Origin: CAYLLN01 sp036496265
GTDB taxonomy: Bacteria; Planctomycetota; Planctomycetia; Pirellulales; Pirellulaceae
Reading direction: 5' to 3'
Assembly (NCBI GenBank): GCA_036496265.1
Contig: DASXLL010000361.1
Location: forward strand, 1-5,014
Length of the DNA stretch: 5,014 bases
Below the pieces are notes generated by a model, which had not been told where the DNA came from, did no database searches, and worked only from the letters and a program-made list of their open reading frames with translations. Shown here one piece after another: positions 1-4,798 of this stretch (position 1 is the stretch's first letter; each line of letters opens with the position of its first letter). The translations under genes and the position numbers were made by a program.

Positions 1-62
1 AGCAGCACGACCGCGGCGACGGCCTCGCCATCTTCGAAAACGCCGTCCGCTATTTTGCTTGA
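1..62 (+). CDS. C-terminal end of an unidentified protein (5' end outside window)
   Basis: The reading frame whose first full codon is at base 3 runs 19 codons to a TGA at 60-62 and ends in ...GLAIFENAVRYFA. Almost every codon ends in C or G, the same bias as serC, whereas the two other forward frames give Arg/Pro-rich or Ser/Thr-rich strings typical of shadow frames. I therefore read it as the true end of a plus-strand gene entering from the left. Too little is left to name a family; the amphipathic tail fits the last helix of a globular protein. It converges on the minus-strand gene that ends at 214. Confidence 0.5.
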   Translation, partial: QHDRGDGLAIFENAVRYFA

Positions 63-118
63 AGCAGTGATGGATATAAGCGGGCATTCGCTTGCAACAT
101 CACCGAGGAAAAACGAAT

Positions 119-170
119 CACTAATCACTGCTTATCAGAACTAATTAGTGAAAATTAGTGCCGATTAGTG
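119..170. repeat. ATTAGTG repeats with exact 10-bp period, plus an inverted copy
   Basis: Bases 141-170 are three consecutive 10-mers of the form NNNATTAGTG (copies of the heptamer at 144-150, 154-160 and 164-170). An inverted copy, CACTAAT, lies at 119-125, inside a tandem pair of AATCACT (116-122, 123-129). The inverted copy can pair with the copy at 144-150 across an 18-nt loop. On the minus strand this stem is followed by a T-rich stretch, so it might weakly terminate the gene ending at 214; the arms are AT-rich and I do not rely on this. The repeat lies between two convergent gene ends. Confidence 0.7.
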
Positions 171-213
171 TTCCCTTCACAGTTCGGAAGAGTCGGGCTG
201 CCCAAGGTGCCGC

Positions 214-1893
214 CTAAAACCCCGCCGCCGTCTTCCAACCCCCATCATCATAATCTGCCGGATTCGGCGGCATCGATACATTCGGCGTCGAAACATACGG
301 CGACTTCATCGACGCACTCACCGGCGCCGCCTCATACGCCCGCATCTGCGTCACCGGCCGCTGGCTCAGTTGATTGCTGCCCGCATTCTTCTCCGGCCAT
401 TTCGCCGGCACCGCCGCCCAGCGATTCTTGATTCCTGCCGTCTTATCGCGCGGATCAATCAGCTTCGGCGCTGAATTAACCGGCTTCGGCGTAACTGGGG
501 AATCCAAATCCGGCACCGTCTGCACGCCCGGCGCCAACGTTCGCGACGATCCCGGCGGCCGGATCAAACCCATCCCATCCGAACTCGCATCCGTTTTCTG
601 CGGTGCCACTGGCGCTTGAATCGGACTATTACTCTGGACACCACTCTGACTCGGCCGCTCGACCGGCGTCAGCGTCGTATAAGGATCACTCGCCGGCGGA
701 TAATTCGTTCCCGTTCCAAAGCTGCCACTCGATGGCGGCGGGGCGGGAAAACTTCCGGGAGCCGGCGTACTAAAACCAGGCTGAGCTGGAATCCCAGGCG
801 TCGCCGGCTGAGACGGAAACACCGTACCCGGCAGCGGCGTGAACGTGCCACCCGTCGGCGGCGCAACAAACGTCCCCGGCCGCGGCGCCAGGCTCGGCGG
901 CGCATCCGCTGGCGAAATAATCTGTCGCGTTCCCGGCGCGATCGTCGGCGGCGGCGGAATCGTCGTCGTCCCACCCGGAATGATTCCTCGCGGCATTGCC
1001 GGAATCACCGTCGGCTGAGCGGGATAGACCGGTACCACCGGCGTCATCGGCTGCACAGGATAATACGGCTGACCACAACCGCTCTGGGCCTGCCCGCAAT
1101 AATTCGTCTGGCAATAGTTCGTCGTTCCGCAGCTCGGCGGCGCACCACAACTGCTTCGGCCACACGACGAACCGCTGAACCACGTGAACGGATTGAACAG
1201 CGAAAAACACCGCGACCGCTGTGGCTGACACGTGTTGCACGTCGAAGCCTGCATGCACGTCACCGGCTGGCCAGTGACAGGTTGATATGCAGTCACTGGC
1301 CGATACATATAAACCGGCACCGGCGCATATGTCGTGCGATAGCTATACTGCGGCGCCACATAATTCATCGTCGGTTGATAGTAAGCCGCCGCCTCGCTCC
1401 CCGCCGAGGTCGATCCCGCCGGCGTCACTGCATACGAATTCGCCGGAGCATAATTCGCTGTAACAGGCGCGTAATAAGCCGTGGCAGGTATAGCCGCTCC
1501 GCCGTAATTCGCCGTCGTCGGCGCATATCCAGCCGTATATCCCGCCGGCCGATACACCACCGGCGATCGACCGTAAGCCGCATAATAAGTCGGGTTCGCA
1601 TAAGCCGCTCGCACGGGCACATACTGCACCGCCGTCGGCTGCACCGCATAACCAGCGCTGTAGGGAACGCCCTCTGTGGCGTTCCGTGCATAACCAGCAA
1701 CCGTCACCGGCCGCGCGACATAATACGTCGCACCGACTCCATAATTCGCCGGATAGTTCGCTGCATTCGTGCCATTGCTATAAGCCGGCCAACCCGTCGC
1801 CGCGCCGCGATAATCGCCGCCCTGCGCGACGGCCGCCGCGAACTGCGCCGCAATCACCAGCTCAATCGCCGTTTTCAAAATTCGGCCCGACAT
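214..1893 (-). CDS. Secreted Tyr/Ala/Pro-rich low-complexity protein with central cysteine cluster
   Basis: 559 residues, family not recognised. Residues 1-23 look like a Sec signal peptide: short basic start (R4, K7), hydrophobic Ala/Ile/Val stretch, AVA before a probable cut near residue 23/24. Residues 30-205 are rich in Tyr, Ala, Pro and Val with irregular AGYA, NYAP and YYAP motifs. All ten cysteines lie between 213 and 273 (213, 219, 222, 229, 244, 249, 255, 261, 266, 273), around an FNPFTWF segment. Residues 280-475 are Pro/Gly/Thr-rich and probably disordered; the tail is mixed and charged. This suggests an exported cell-surface or wall-associated protein, cross-linked by disulfides; that role is inferred. 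The frame stays open upstream to 2160, but I chose the ATG at 1893 because of its signal peptide, ribosome binding site and promoter, and because the extension runs through REP-like repeats. Residues 70-79 derive from an inserted palindromic repeat. Confidence 0.8.
   Translation of the reverse strand: MSGRILKTAIELVIAAQFAAAVAQGGDYRGAATGWPAYSNGTNAANYPANYGVGATYYVARPVTVAGYARNATEGVPYSAGYAVQPTAVQYVPVRAAYANPTYYAAYGRSPVVYRPAGYTAGYAPTTANYGGAAIPATAYYAPVTANYAPANSYAVTPAGSTSAGSEAAAYYQPTMNYVAPQYSYRTTYAPVPVYMYRPVTAYQPVTGQPVTCMQASTCNTCQPQRSRCFSLFNPFTWFSGSSCGRSSCGAPPSCGTTNYCQTNYCGQAQSGCGQPYYPVQPMTPVVPVYPAQPTVIPAMPRGIIPGGTTTIPPPPTIAPGTRQIISPADAPPSLAPRPGTFVAPPTGGTFTPLPGTVFPSQPATPGIPAQPGFSTPAPGSFPAPPPSSGSFGTGTNYPPASDPYTTLTPVERPSQSGVQSNSPIQAPVAPQKTDASSDGMGLIRPPGSSRTLAPGVQTVPDLDSPVTPKPVNSAPKLIDPRDKTAGIKNRWAAVPAKWPEKNAGSNQLSQRPVTQMRAYEAAPVSASMKSPYVSTPNVSMPPNPADYDDGGWKTAAGF
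1658..1686. repeat. 29-nt palindromic REP-like element inside the coding sequence (copy 1)
   Basis: This stretch is identical over 29 nt to 3723-3751. It holds a perfect 8-bp inverted repeat, GGAACGCC (1664-1671) and GGCGTTCC (1678-1685), around the loop CTCTGT, with GTAG (1660-1663) directly 5' of the stem. On the minus strand it encodes roughly RNATEGVPYS (residues 70-79), unlike the surrounding Tyr/Ala repeats. An 11-bp direct repeat, GCATAACCAGC, flanks it at 1646-1656 and 1688-1698, a 42-nt (14-codon) offset that keeps the frame. Confidence 0.85.
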
Positions 1894-1901
1894 GGAAACA
1901 T

Positions 1902-1909
1902 CTTCCCCT
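1902..1909 (-). promoter_or_regulatory. Ribosome binding site that fixes the start at 1893
   Basis: On the minus strand AGGGGAAG lies 8 nt before the ATG at 1893-1891. It is the best Shine-Dalgarno match in the window and supports this internal start over the longer open frame, since the protein then begins directly with a signal peptide. Confidence 0.65.
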
Positions 1910-1938
1910 GCTGCCGCACGCGCCGCACGCTCAATTCG

Positions 1939-1967
1939 GTTAGAGCGAGCCGCGCACGCCACGTCAA
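1939..1967 (-). promoter_or_regulatory. Sigma-70-type promoter for the secreted protein gene
   Basis: On the minus strand a -35 box TTGACG (1967-1962, five of six consensus bases) is followed after exactly 17 nt by TCTAAC (1944-1939, four of six). Transcription would start near 1932, giving a leader of about 40 nt before the ATG at 1893. Position and spacing fit well; there is no experimental support. Confidence 0.5.
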
Positions 1968-2033
1968 CAGTTTCTTGAGTTGTTCTCGTCACTTGCGAAA
2001 AAATTACGGTCGTAGCGCCTGTACGTCCCTCTG

Positions 2034-2062
2034 CTGTAGGTCCCGCCGGCCCGGCGGGACCT
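2034..2062. repeat. REP-like element: 12-bp near-perfect palindrome with GTAG foot
   Basis: AGGTCCCGCCGG (2038-2049) and its exact reverse complement (2051-2062) are separated by a single C. GTAG at 2036-2039 overlaps the 5' foot. The lead-in CTGTAGG matches the 29-nt element at 1658 and 3723, but the stem differs, so it appears to be a relative with a different arm. Four T residues (2062-2065) follow on the plus strand, so it resembles an intrinsic terminator; no gene on that strand lies immediately upstream, so I prefer the repeat reading. Confidence 0.75.
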
Positions 2063-2067
2063 TTTCT

Positions 2068-2138
2068 CGTTCCCACGCTCTGCGTGGGAACGCACGTCTC
2101 GGACGCTCTGCGTCCCTCAGCCGCGAGCAAACCTGCTC
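2068..2138. repeat. Tandem REP-like hairpins sharing a TCT loop
   Basis: Three inverted repeats follow one another. The first has 11-bp arms CGTTCCCACGC (2068-2078) and GCGTGGGAACG (2082-2092) around loop TCT. The second has 6-bp arms GGACGC (2101-2106) and GCGTCC (2110-2115) around the same TCT loop. A smaller one pairs GAGCA (2125-2129) with TGCTC (2134-2138). The first two share the core ACGCTCTGCGT although the outer arms differ. This doublet closely resembles REP-type intergenic repeats that I recall from planctomycetes and pseudomonads; that link is from memory, not from a search. Confidence 0.75.
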
Positions 2139-2333
2139 CCGGACCACTACGAACACGCAATCCATCACCGCGCGCCCCCAGGCAGCACGCTGCACAACGC
2201 TAGGTTAAAAAACGCAACATTGCCGACTGCGAAAAATAAACCGCGCCGCTTTCCCGCACTCCCCAACTGCATTTTTGCCAACGATTGAAACAATAAAATC
2301 GCTCGCATCGGTTCCCATCACCAAAACGCCGTT
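2139..2333. other. Upstream region of serC without a clear gene
   Basis: I see no convincing gene here. A small palindrome, GCAGC (2182-2186) with GCTGC (2189-2193), continues the hairpin series. TAAAAT at 2294-2299 could be a -10 box for serC on the plus strand, but no good -35 lies at the right distance (TTGCCA at 2275-2280 gives only 13 nt). The open minus-strand frame across this region reads through repeats and is not coding. Confidence 0.4.
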
Positions 2334-2366
2334 CCCTCTCCCTTTGGGAGAAGGCTAGGGTGAGGG
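2334..2366. repeat. CCCTCTCCC-type interspersed hairpin repeat
   Basis: CCCTCTCCC (2334-2342), loop TTT, and GGGAGAAGG (2346-2354) form a hairpin with one mismatch, followed by CTAGGGTGAGGG (2355-2366). This is a widely scattered intergenic repeat in many GC-rich bacteria; when translated it gives the familiar spurious peptide SQRERE seen in misannotated ORFs. The one C/A mismatch suggests a slightly decayed copy. Confidence 0.7.
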
Positions 2367-2476
2367 TTTTAACGTTCAGAACGGCAGCTCCATTAACAAC
2401 GCTTGCACGACCTACACCGCCTCTACCGCCTACCCGCATTTTCCCGAACCACTTAAACTCACGGTCTGTCCTGACA

Positions 2477-2504
2477 TTGGACTTTGGACCTTGGACTTTT
2501 GACT
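2477..2504. repeat. Four tandem heptamers TTGGACY just upstream of serC
   Basis: TTGGACT (2477-2483), TTGGACC (2484-2490), TTGGACT (2491-2497) and TTTGACT (2498-2504) lie head to tail without spacers, ending 19 nt before the serC start codon. Each unit differs from the consensus by at most one base. They would be in the serC leader if transcription starts upstream. Tandem heptamers of this kind could change copy number by slippage; any regulatory effect is speculation. Confidence 0.75.
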
Positions 2505-2523
2505 CCTGCCCCCTCGCTCTCCC

Positions 2524-3654
2524 ATGCCCACCGCCACTGCCACCGAGCGCGTCTTCAACTTCTCCCCCGGACCGGCCGTCATGCCGCTCCCCGTCCTCGA
2601 GCAGGCCGCCCGCGAGCTCGTCTGCCTCCCCGGCTACGGCATGAGCCTCCTCGAAATGAGCCATCGGGCCGACGGCTTCCTCGAAATCCTCGCCACGACC
2701 AAGCGCCTGCTCAAAGAGCTACTCGGCATCCCCGACAACTACAAAATCTTCTTCCTGCAAGGCGGCTCACGTCTGCAGTTCTCGATGGTCCCGCTCAACC
2801 TCATGCGCGGCCAGCCCCAAGCCCTCGGCGGCCAATGCGAGCCGCCCGACTACCTCGTCACGGGGTCCTGGAGCAAGATGGCCCTCGACGAAGCCAAGCG
2901 CGAAGGCAAAGTCAACATCGCCTGGGACGGCAAAGCCACCAACTTCGACCGCCTGCCAAAATCCGGCGAGTTAAAGCTCAACCCCGATGCCAGCTATCTC
3001 TATTGCTGCTCGAACGAAACCATCCAAGGCGTCCAATTTTCAACGGAACCAGACTCGCACGGCGCGCCCCTCGTCTGCGATTGTTCTTCCGACTTCCTTA
3101 ACCGCCCGCTGCCAATCGCCAAATACGGCCTCATCTACGCCTGCGCTCAGAAGAACGCCGGCCCCGCCGGTGTCACCGCCGTCATCATCCGCGACGACCT
3201 CGTCAATCGCTCCTCCGACGACCTCCACGGCTACCTCAGCTACAAAAACCACGTCAAAGAAGACTCGCTCTACAACACGCCTCCCACTTTCGCCATCTAC
3301 TTGATGAAGCTCGTCCTCGAATGGCTGCGGGACGACGTCGGCGGCCTGGCCAAGATGCACCAGCGCAACAAAGACAAAGCCAAACTCCTCTACGACGTCA
3401 TCGACTCCTCCAACGGCTTCTATAAGGGCCACGCGCAAGCAGACTGCCGCTCCCTGATGAACGTCACTTTCCGCCTTCCCTCCGAAGACCTCGAAAAGCA
3501 ATTCGTCGCCGAAGCCACCGACCACAACCTCGACGGACTCAAAGGCCACCGCTCCGTCGGCGGCATCCGCGCCTCCATCTACAACGCCATGCCCCTCAAT
3601 GGCGTCGAATCCCTCGCCACCTTCATGCGCGACTTCAAATCCAAACGCGGCTAA
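2524..3654 (+). CDS. serC: Phosphoserine aminotransferase
   Basis: A cytosolic PLP enzyme of fold type I (class V aminotransferase) that converts 3-phosphohydroxypyruvate and glutamate to O-phosphoserine and 2-oxoglutarate, the second step of serine synthesis; many homologues also serve pyridoxal phosphate synthesis. At 376 residues it matches the usual 360-375. Visible signatures: FNFSPGPA (11-18), SHR (47-49), GGS (80-82) for the cofactor phosphate, the stacking Trp in GSWSK (W116), the Asp that pairs with the PLP nitrogen (D186 in CDCSSD), the Schiff-base lysine K210 in AQKNAGPAG, NTPP (251-254), and HRSVGGIRASIYNA (342-355) with the substrate arginines. Nothing essential is missing. The ATG at 2524 leaves only ten residues before the first motif, so the start is sound, although no Shine-Dalgarno is visible in the pyrimidine-rich leader. 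It is monocistronic here, diverging from the secreted protein gene and converging on the toxin-antitoxin operon; serA is not adjacent. Confidence 0.96.
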   Translation: MPTATATERVFNFSPGPAVMPLPVLEQAARELVCLPGYGMSLLEMSHRADGFLEILATTKRLLKELLGIPDNYKIFFLQGGSRLQFSMVPLNLMRGQPQALGGQCEPPDYLVTGSWSKMALDEAKREGKVNIAWDGKATNFDRLPKSGELKLNPDASYLYCCSNETIQGVQFSTEPDSHGAPLVCDCSSDFLNRPLPIAKYGLIYACAQKNAGPAGVTAVIIRDDLVNRSSDDLHGYLSYKNHVKEDSLYNTPPTFAIYLMKLVLEWLRDDVGGLAKMHQRNKDKAKLLYDVIDSSNGFYKGHAQADCRSLMNVTFRLPSEDLEKQFVAEATDHNLDGLKGHRSVGGIRASIYNAMPLNGVESLATFMRDFKSKRG

Positions 3655-3660
3655 TCTGAC

Positions 3661-3686
3661 CGTGGGGTAGGCCTCCGGCCTGCCAT
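3661..3686. repeat. REP-like hairpin, GGCAGGC family (copy a)
   Basis: GGTAGGCC (3666-3673), loop TCC, GGCCTGCC (3677-3684): 8-bp arms with one G-T wobble, preceded by CGTGG and containing GTAG at 3667-3670. It matches 3757-3782 at 22 of 26 positions. It begins 6 nt after the serC stop and could block transcription or protect the mRNA end, but there is no T-tract. Confidence 0.75.
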
Positions 3687-3697
3687 ACTCCCACGCA

Positions 3698-3718
3698 GGG
3701 TAGGCCGTCCTCCTGCCC
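3698..3718. repeat. REP-like hairpin, GGCAGGC family (degraded copy b)
   Basis: GGGTAGG (3698-3704) and CCTGCCC (3712-3718) pair with one G-T wobble around a 7-nt loop. GTAG is at 3700-3703. It follows the same plan as the copies on either side, including the final CCAT, but the inner stem pairs are lost. Confidence 0.6.
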
Positions 3719-3722
3719 ATCT

Positions 3723-3751
3723 CTGTAGGGAACGCCCTCTGTGGCGTTCCG
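3723..3751. repeat. 29-nt palindromic REP-like element between genes (copy 2)
   Basis: Identical over 29 nt to the copy inside the secreted protein gene at 1658-1686. Arms are GGAACGCC (3729-3736) and GGCGTTCC (3743-3750) around CTCTGT, with GTAG (3725-3728) directly 5' of the stem. Here it lies in the convergent gap between serC and the toxin gene, a typical REP location. Exact identity over arms and loop argues for recent spread or strong constraint. Confidence 0.85.
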
Positions 3752-3756
3752 CTTTC

Positions 3757-3782
3757 CGTGGGGCAGGCGTCTCGCCTGCCAT
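3757..3782. repeat. REP-like hairpin, GGCAGGC family (copy c)
   Basis: GGCAGGCG (3762-3769), loop TCT, CGCCTGCC (3773-3780): perfect 8-bp arms. Compared with the copy at 3661-3686, the closing pair of the loop is changed from C-G to G-C, a compensatory double change that keeps the stem. It ends 1 nt before the stop codon of the minus-strand toxin gene. Confidence 0.8.
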
Positions 3783-3783
3783 A

Positions 3784-4170
3784 TTACCGAACAATCTGCC
3801 GTATTCGAACCGTCACGCCATTCCCGCCTTGCCGAGCCACAAGAATAAACGGCGGCGTCAAATCCGGATCGATCCCCAACACGGTTTGGATCGTGCGGAT
3901 CGTAAACTGCGGATCGATATGGCCCGGCCGCAAGTACAAAATCCAGAGTACCGGCTCGCCTTGCAATACCGCCAACGTCCCAAAATCTGCATCGTGCGTA
4001 ACCGCGACGCGATTCGCCGCAACGGCTATCTGCAGAACGTGTCGATCGTCACAGCCCTCCAATCCTTGTTCGCAAACGTCATACACATCGAAGCCGGATT
4101 GACGCAGCCAATCGACAACATCGGCTTCAACGTTCTCGTCCGTGAGTAGGCCAAATTCTCGCAATTTCAT
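3784..4170 (-). CDS. DUF5615 PIN-like protein, putative toxin of a DUF433/DUF5615 pair
   Basis: 128 residues, matching the DUF5615 (Mut7-C/PIN-like) pattern: an N-terminal strand with LLTDEN (D11, E12), a helix and SGFDVYDV (25-32), the G-x-x-D-like segment LEGCDDRHVLQIA (37-49), the core motif RVAVTHDADFG (54-64; D60 and D62), and an LYLRPGH segment (79-84). The conserved acidic residues D11, D41 or D42, D60 and D62 fit a metal-binding nuclease site, so an RNase toxin role is likely but inferred from the family. Its ATG overlaps the stop of the DUF433 gene by four bases (ATGA, 4167-4170), a sign of translational coupling. The length is ordinary for the family and the gene seems intact. The stop at 3784 lies directly beside a REP-like cluster. 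Confidence 0.85.
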   Translation of the reverse strand: MKLREFGLLTDENVEADVVDWLRQSGFDVYDVCEQGLEGCDDRHVLQIAVAANRVAVTHDADFGTLAVLQGEPVLWILYLRPGHIDPQFTIRTIQTVLGIDPDLTPPFILVARQGGNGVTVRIRQIVR

Positions 4171-4397
4171 CCTGCAACTCGCGCCGTAAACTGCACCTCG
4201 TTGCGAACCGCAGCAGCCGCATAGGCCAGAGCTTGCTCAACATCTTCTGCCGTCAAATGGGGATGTCGCTTGAGAATCTCATCCCGCGACGCGCCGGAAG
4301 CGACCCACTCCAAAATCATCTCCACGCTAATCCGCGTCCCGCGAATCGTTGGCTTGCCGCTCAAAACTGCTGCATCTGAGGTAATGCGCTCGAACAT
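4167..4397 (-). CDS. DUF433 family antitoxin
   Basis: 76 residues. The DUF433 signature is clear: RITSD (4-8), GKPTIRGTRISV (14-25), IL-WVASGAS (28-37), EILKRHPHLTAEDVEQALAYAA (40-61). The family folds as a small winged/helical DNA-binding-like domain and is commonly encoded directly before a DUF5615 PIN-like protein, where it is taken to act as the antitoxin that binds and neutralises the partner and represses the operon; that role is inferred here. Residues after 62 are the variable tail, which probably contacts the toxin. It starts 18 nt after the upstream RHH-like gene; GAGAGA a few bases before the ATG is a weak ribosome binding site. It overlaps the DUF5615 start by four bases. Confidence 0.88.
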   Translation of the reverse strand: MFERITSDAAVLSGKPTIRGTRISVEMILEWVASGASRDEILKRHPHLTAEDVEQALAYAAAAVRNEVQFTARVAG

Positions 4398-4415
4398 CCG
4401 TATCTCTCGTGCATG

Positions 4416-4745
4416 TCAATTGTTTTCGGGCTGATTGCCATCATACAACACATCCCGCAACAGCGGACCAATAGAATGTACGTTGCGGCCTTTATCGAGC
4501 GCCGCAAGCAGACTGCTCCGCTCCTTTCGCTCCGACTCGATTTCCGCGTTGATTTCGTCCATCGTCATCGCGTCCCCAGGAGCCGATCGCACCTGATCGA
4601 GTGCCCGCTTAAGCTCCTGACCCGCACGACGCCGTCTCACCTCTTCCTCAAGCATCGCCGTCATTCGCTTACTTTCCAGCAGCCCCAACTGGCGGGCCTC
4701 CCGAATAATCTCCTCCGGCAAATCAACTTGAATCGTGACGCTCAT
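4416..4745 (-). CDS. VapB/RHH-like antitoxin-type protein without its own toxin
   Basis: 109 residues. The start, MSVTIQVDLPEEIIREARQ, looks like the beta strand and first helix of a small MetJ/Arc-like (ribbon-helix-helix) antitoxin. It is followed by LLESKRMTAMLEEEVRRRR (22-40), a linker, and MTMDEINAEIESER (60-73), an acidic helix typical of antitoxins that precede PIN toxins. I know this type as a protein of about 75-85 residues; here a further 30 or so residues (SLLAALDKGRNVHSIGPLL and onward) are unexplained and may be an acquired tail or a remnant of something else. No PIN toxin gene follows; DUF433 starts 18 nt downstream instead. AGGA just before the ATG (4749-4751) is a close, weak ribosome binding site. 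As the first gene of the operon it may regulate it. The family call is from pattern, not from a search. Confidence 0.72.
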   Translation of the reverse strand: MSVTIQVDLPEEIIREARQLGLLESKRMTAMLEEEVRRRRAGQELKRALDQVRSAPGDAMTMDEINAEIESERKERSSLLAALDKGRNVHSIGPLLRDVLYDGNQPENN

Positions 4746-4792
4746 TTTCCTGCTCTCACACCAAAACCGCGGCTTAGGGCCTCACCTCATTC

Positions 4793-4798
4793 ATTATA
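4793..4798 (-). promoter_or_regulatory. Candidate -10 box of the toxin-antitoxin operon
   Basis: The minus strand carries a perfect TATAAT. A start near 4786 would leave a leader of about 40 nt before the ATG at 4745. The -35 position holds only GC-rich sequence without a good TTGACA match, so an activator or a weak promoter is possible. The box overlaps the stop codon of the mini-ORF at 4794-4883. Confidence 0.4.

Noticed and set aside
669..974. 101-codon minus-strand Arg-rich frame
   Set aside because: Overlaps the Pro-rich part of the secreted protein in another frame; the composition is that of a shadow frame.
2038..2065. Intrinsic terminator on the plus strand
   Set aside because: The stem followed by four T residues looks right, but no plus-strand gene ends just before it and the sequence has the CTGTAGG start of the REP-like family.
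1894..2160. N-terminal extension of the secreted protein frame to an ATG at 2160
   Set aside because: It runs through REP-like palindromes and would bury a clear signal peptide 89 residues inside the protein. A good ribosome binding site and promoter fit the ATG at 1893.
616..2208. 530-codon plus-strand open frame opposite the secreted protein gene
   Set aside because: Its product is an Arg/His-rich string without domains, as expected from the antisense of a Tyr/Ala/Pro-rich, GC-rich gene.
2200..2664. 154-codon minus-strand frame across the serC start
   Set aside because: Contains SQRERE and ESKVQGPKS, the typical translations of the CCCTCTCCC and TTGGACT repeats, so it is not a protein.
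3040..3720. 226-codon minus-strand frame opposite serC
   Set aside because: Val/Gly/Asp-rich antisense shadow caused by the strong C/G third-base bias of serC; it also runs into the REP cluster.
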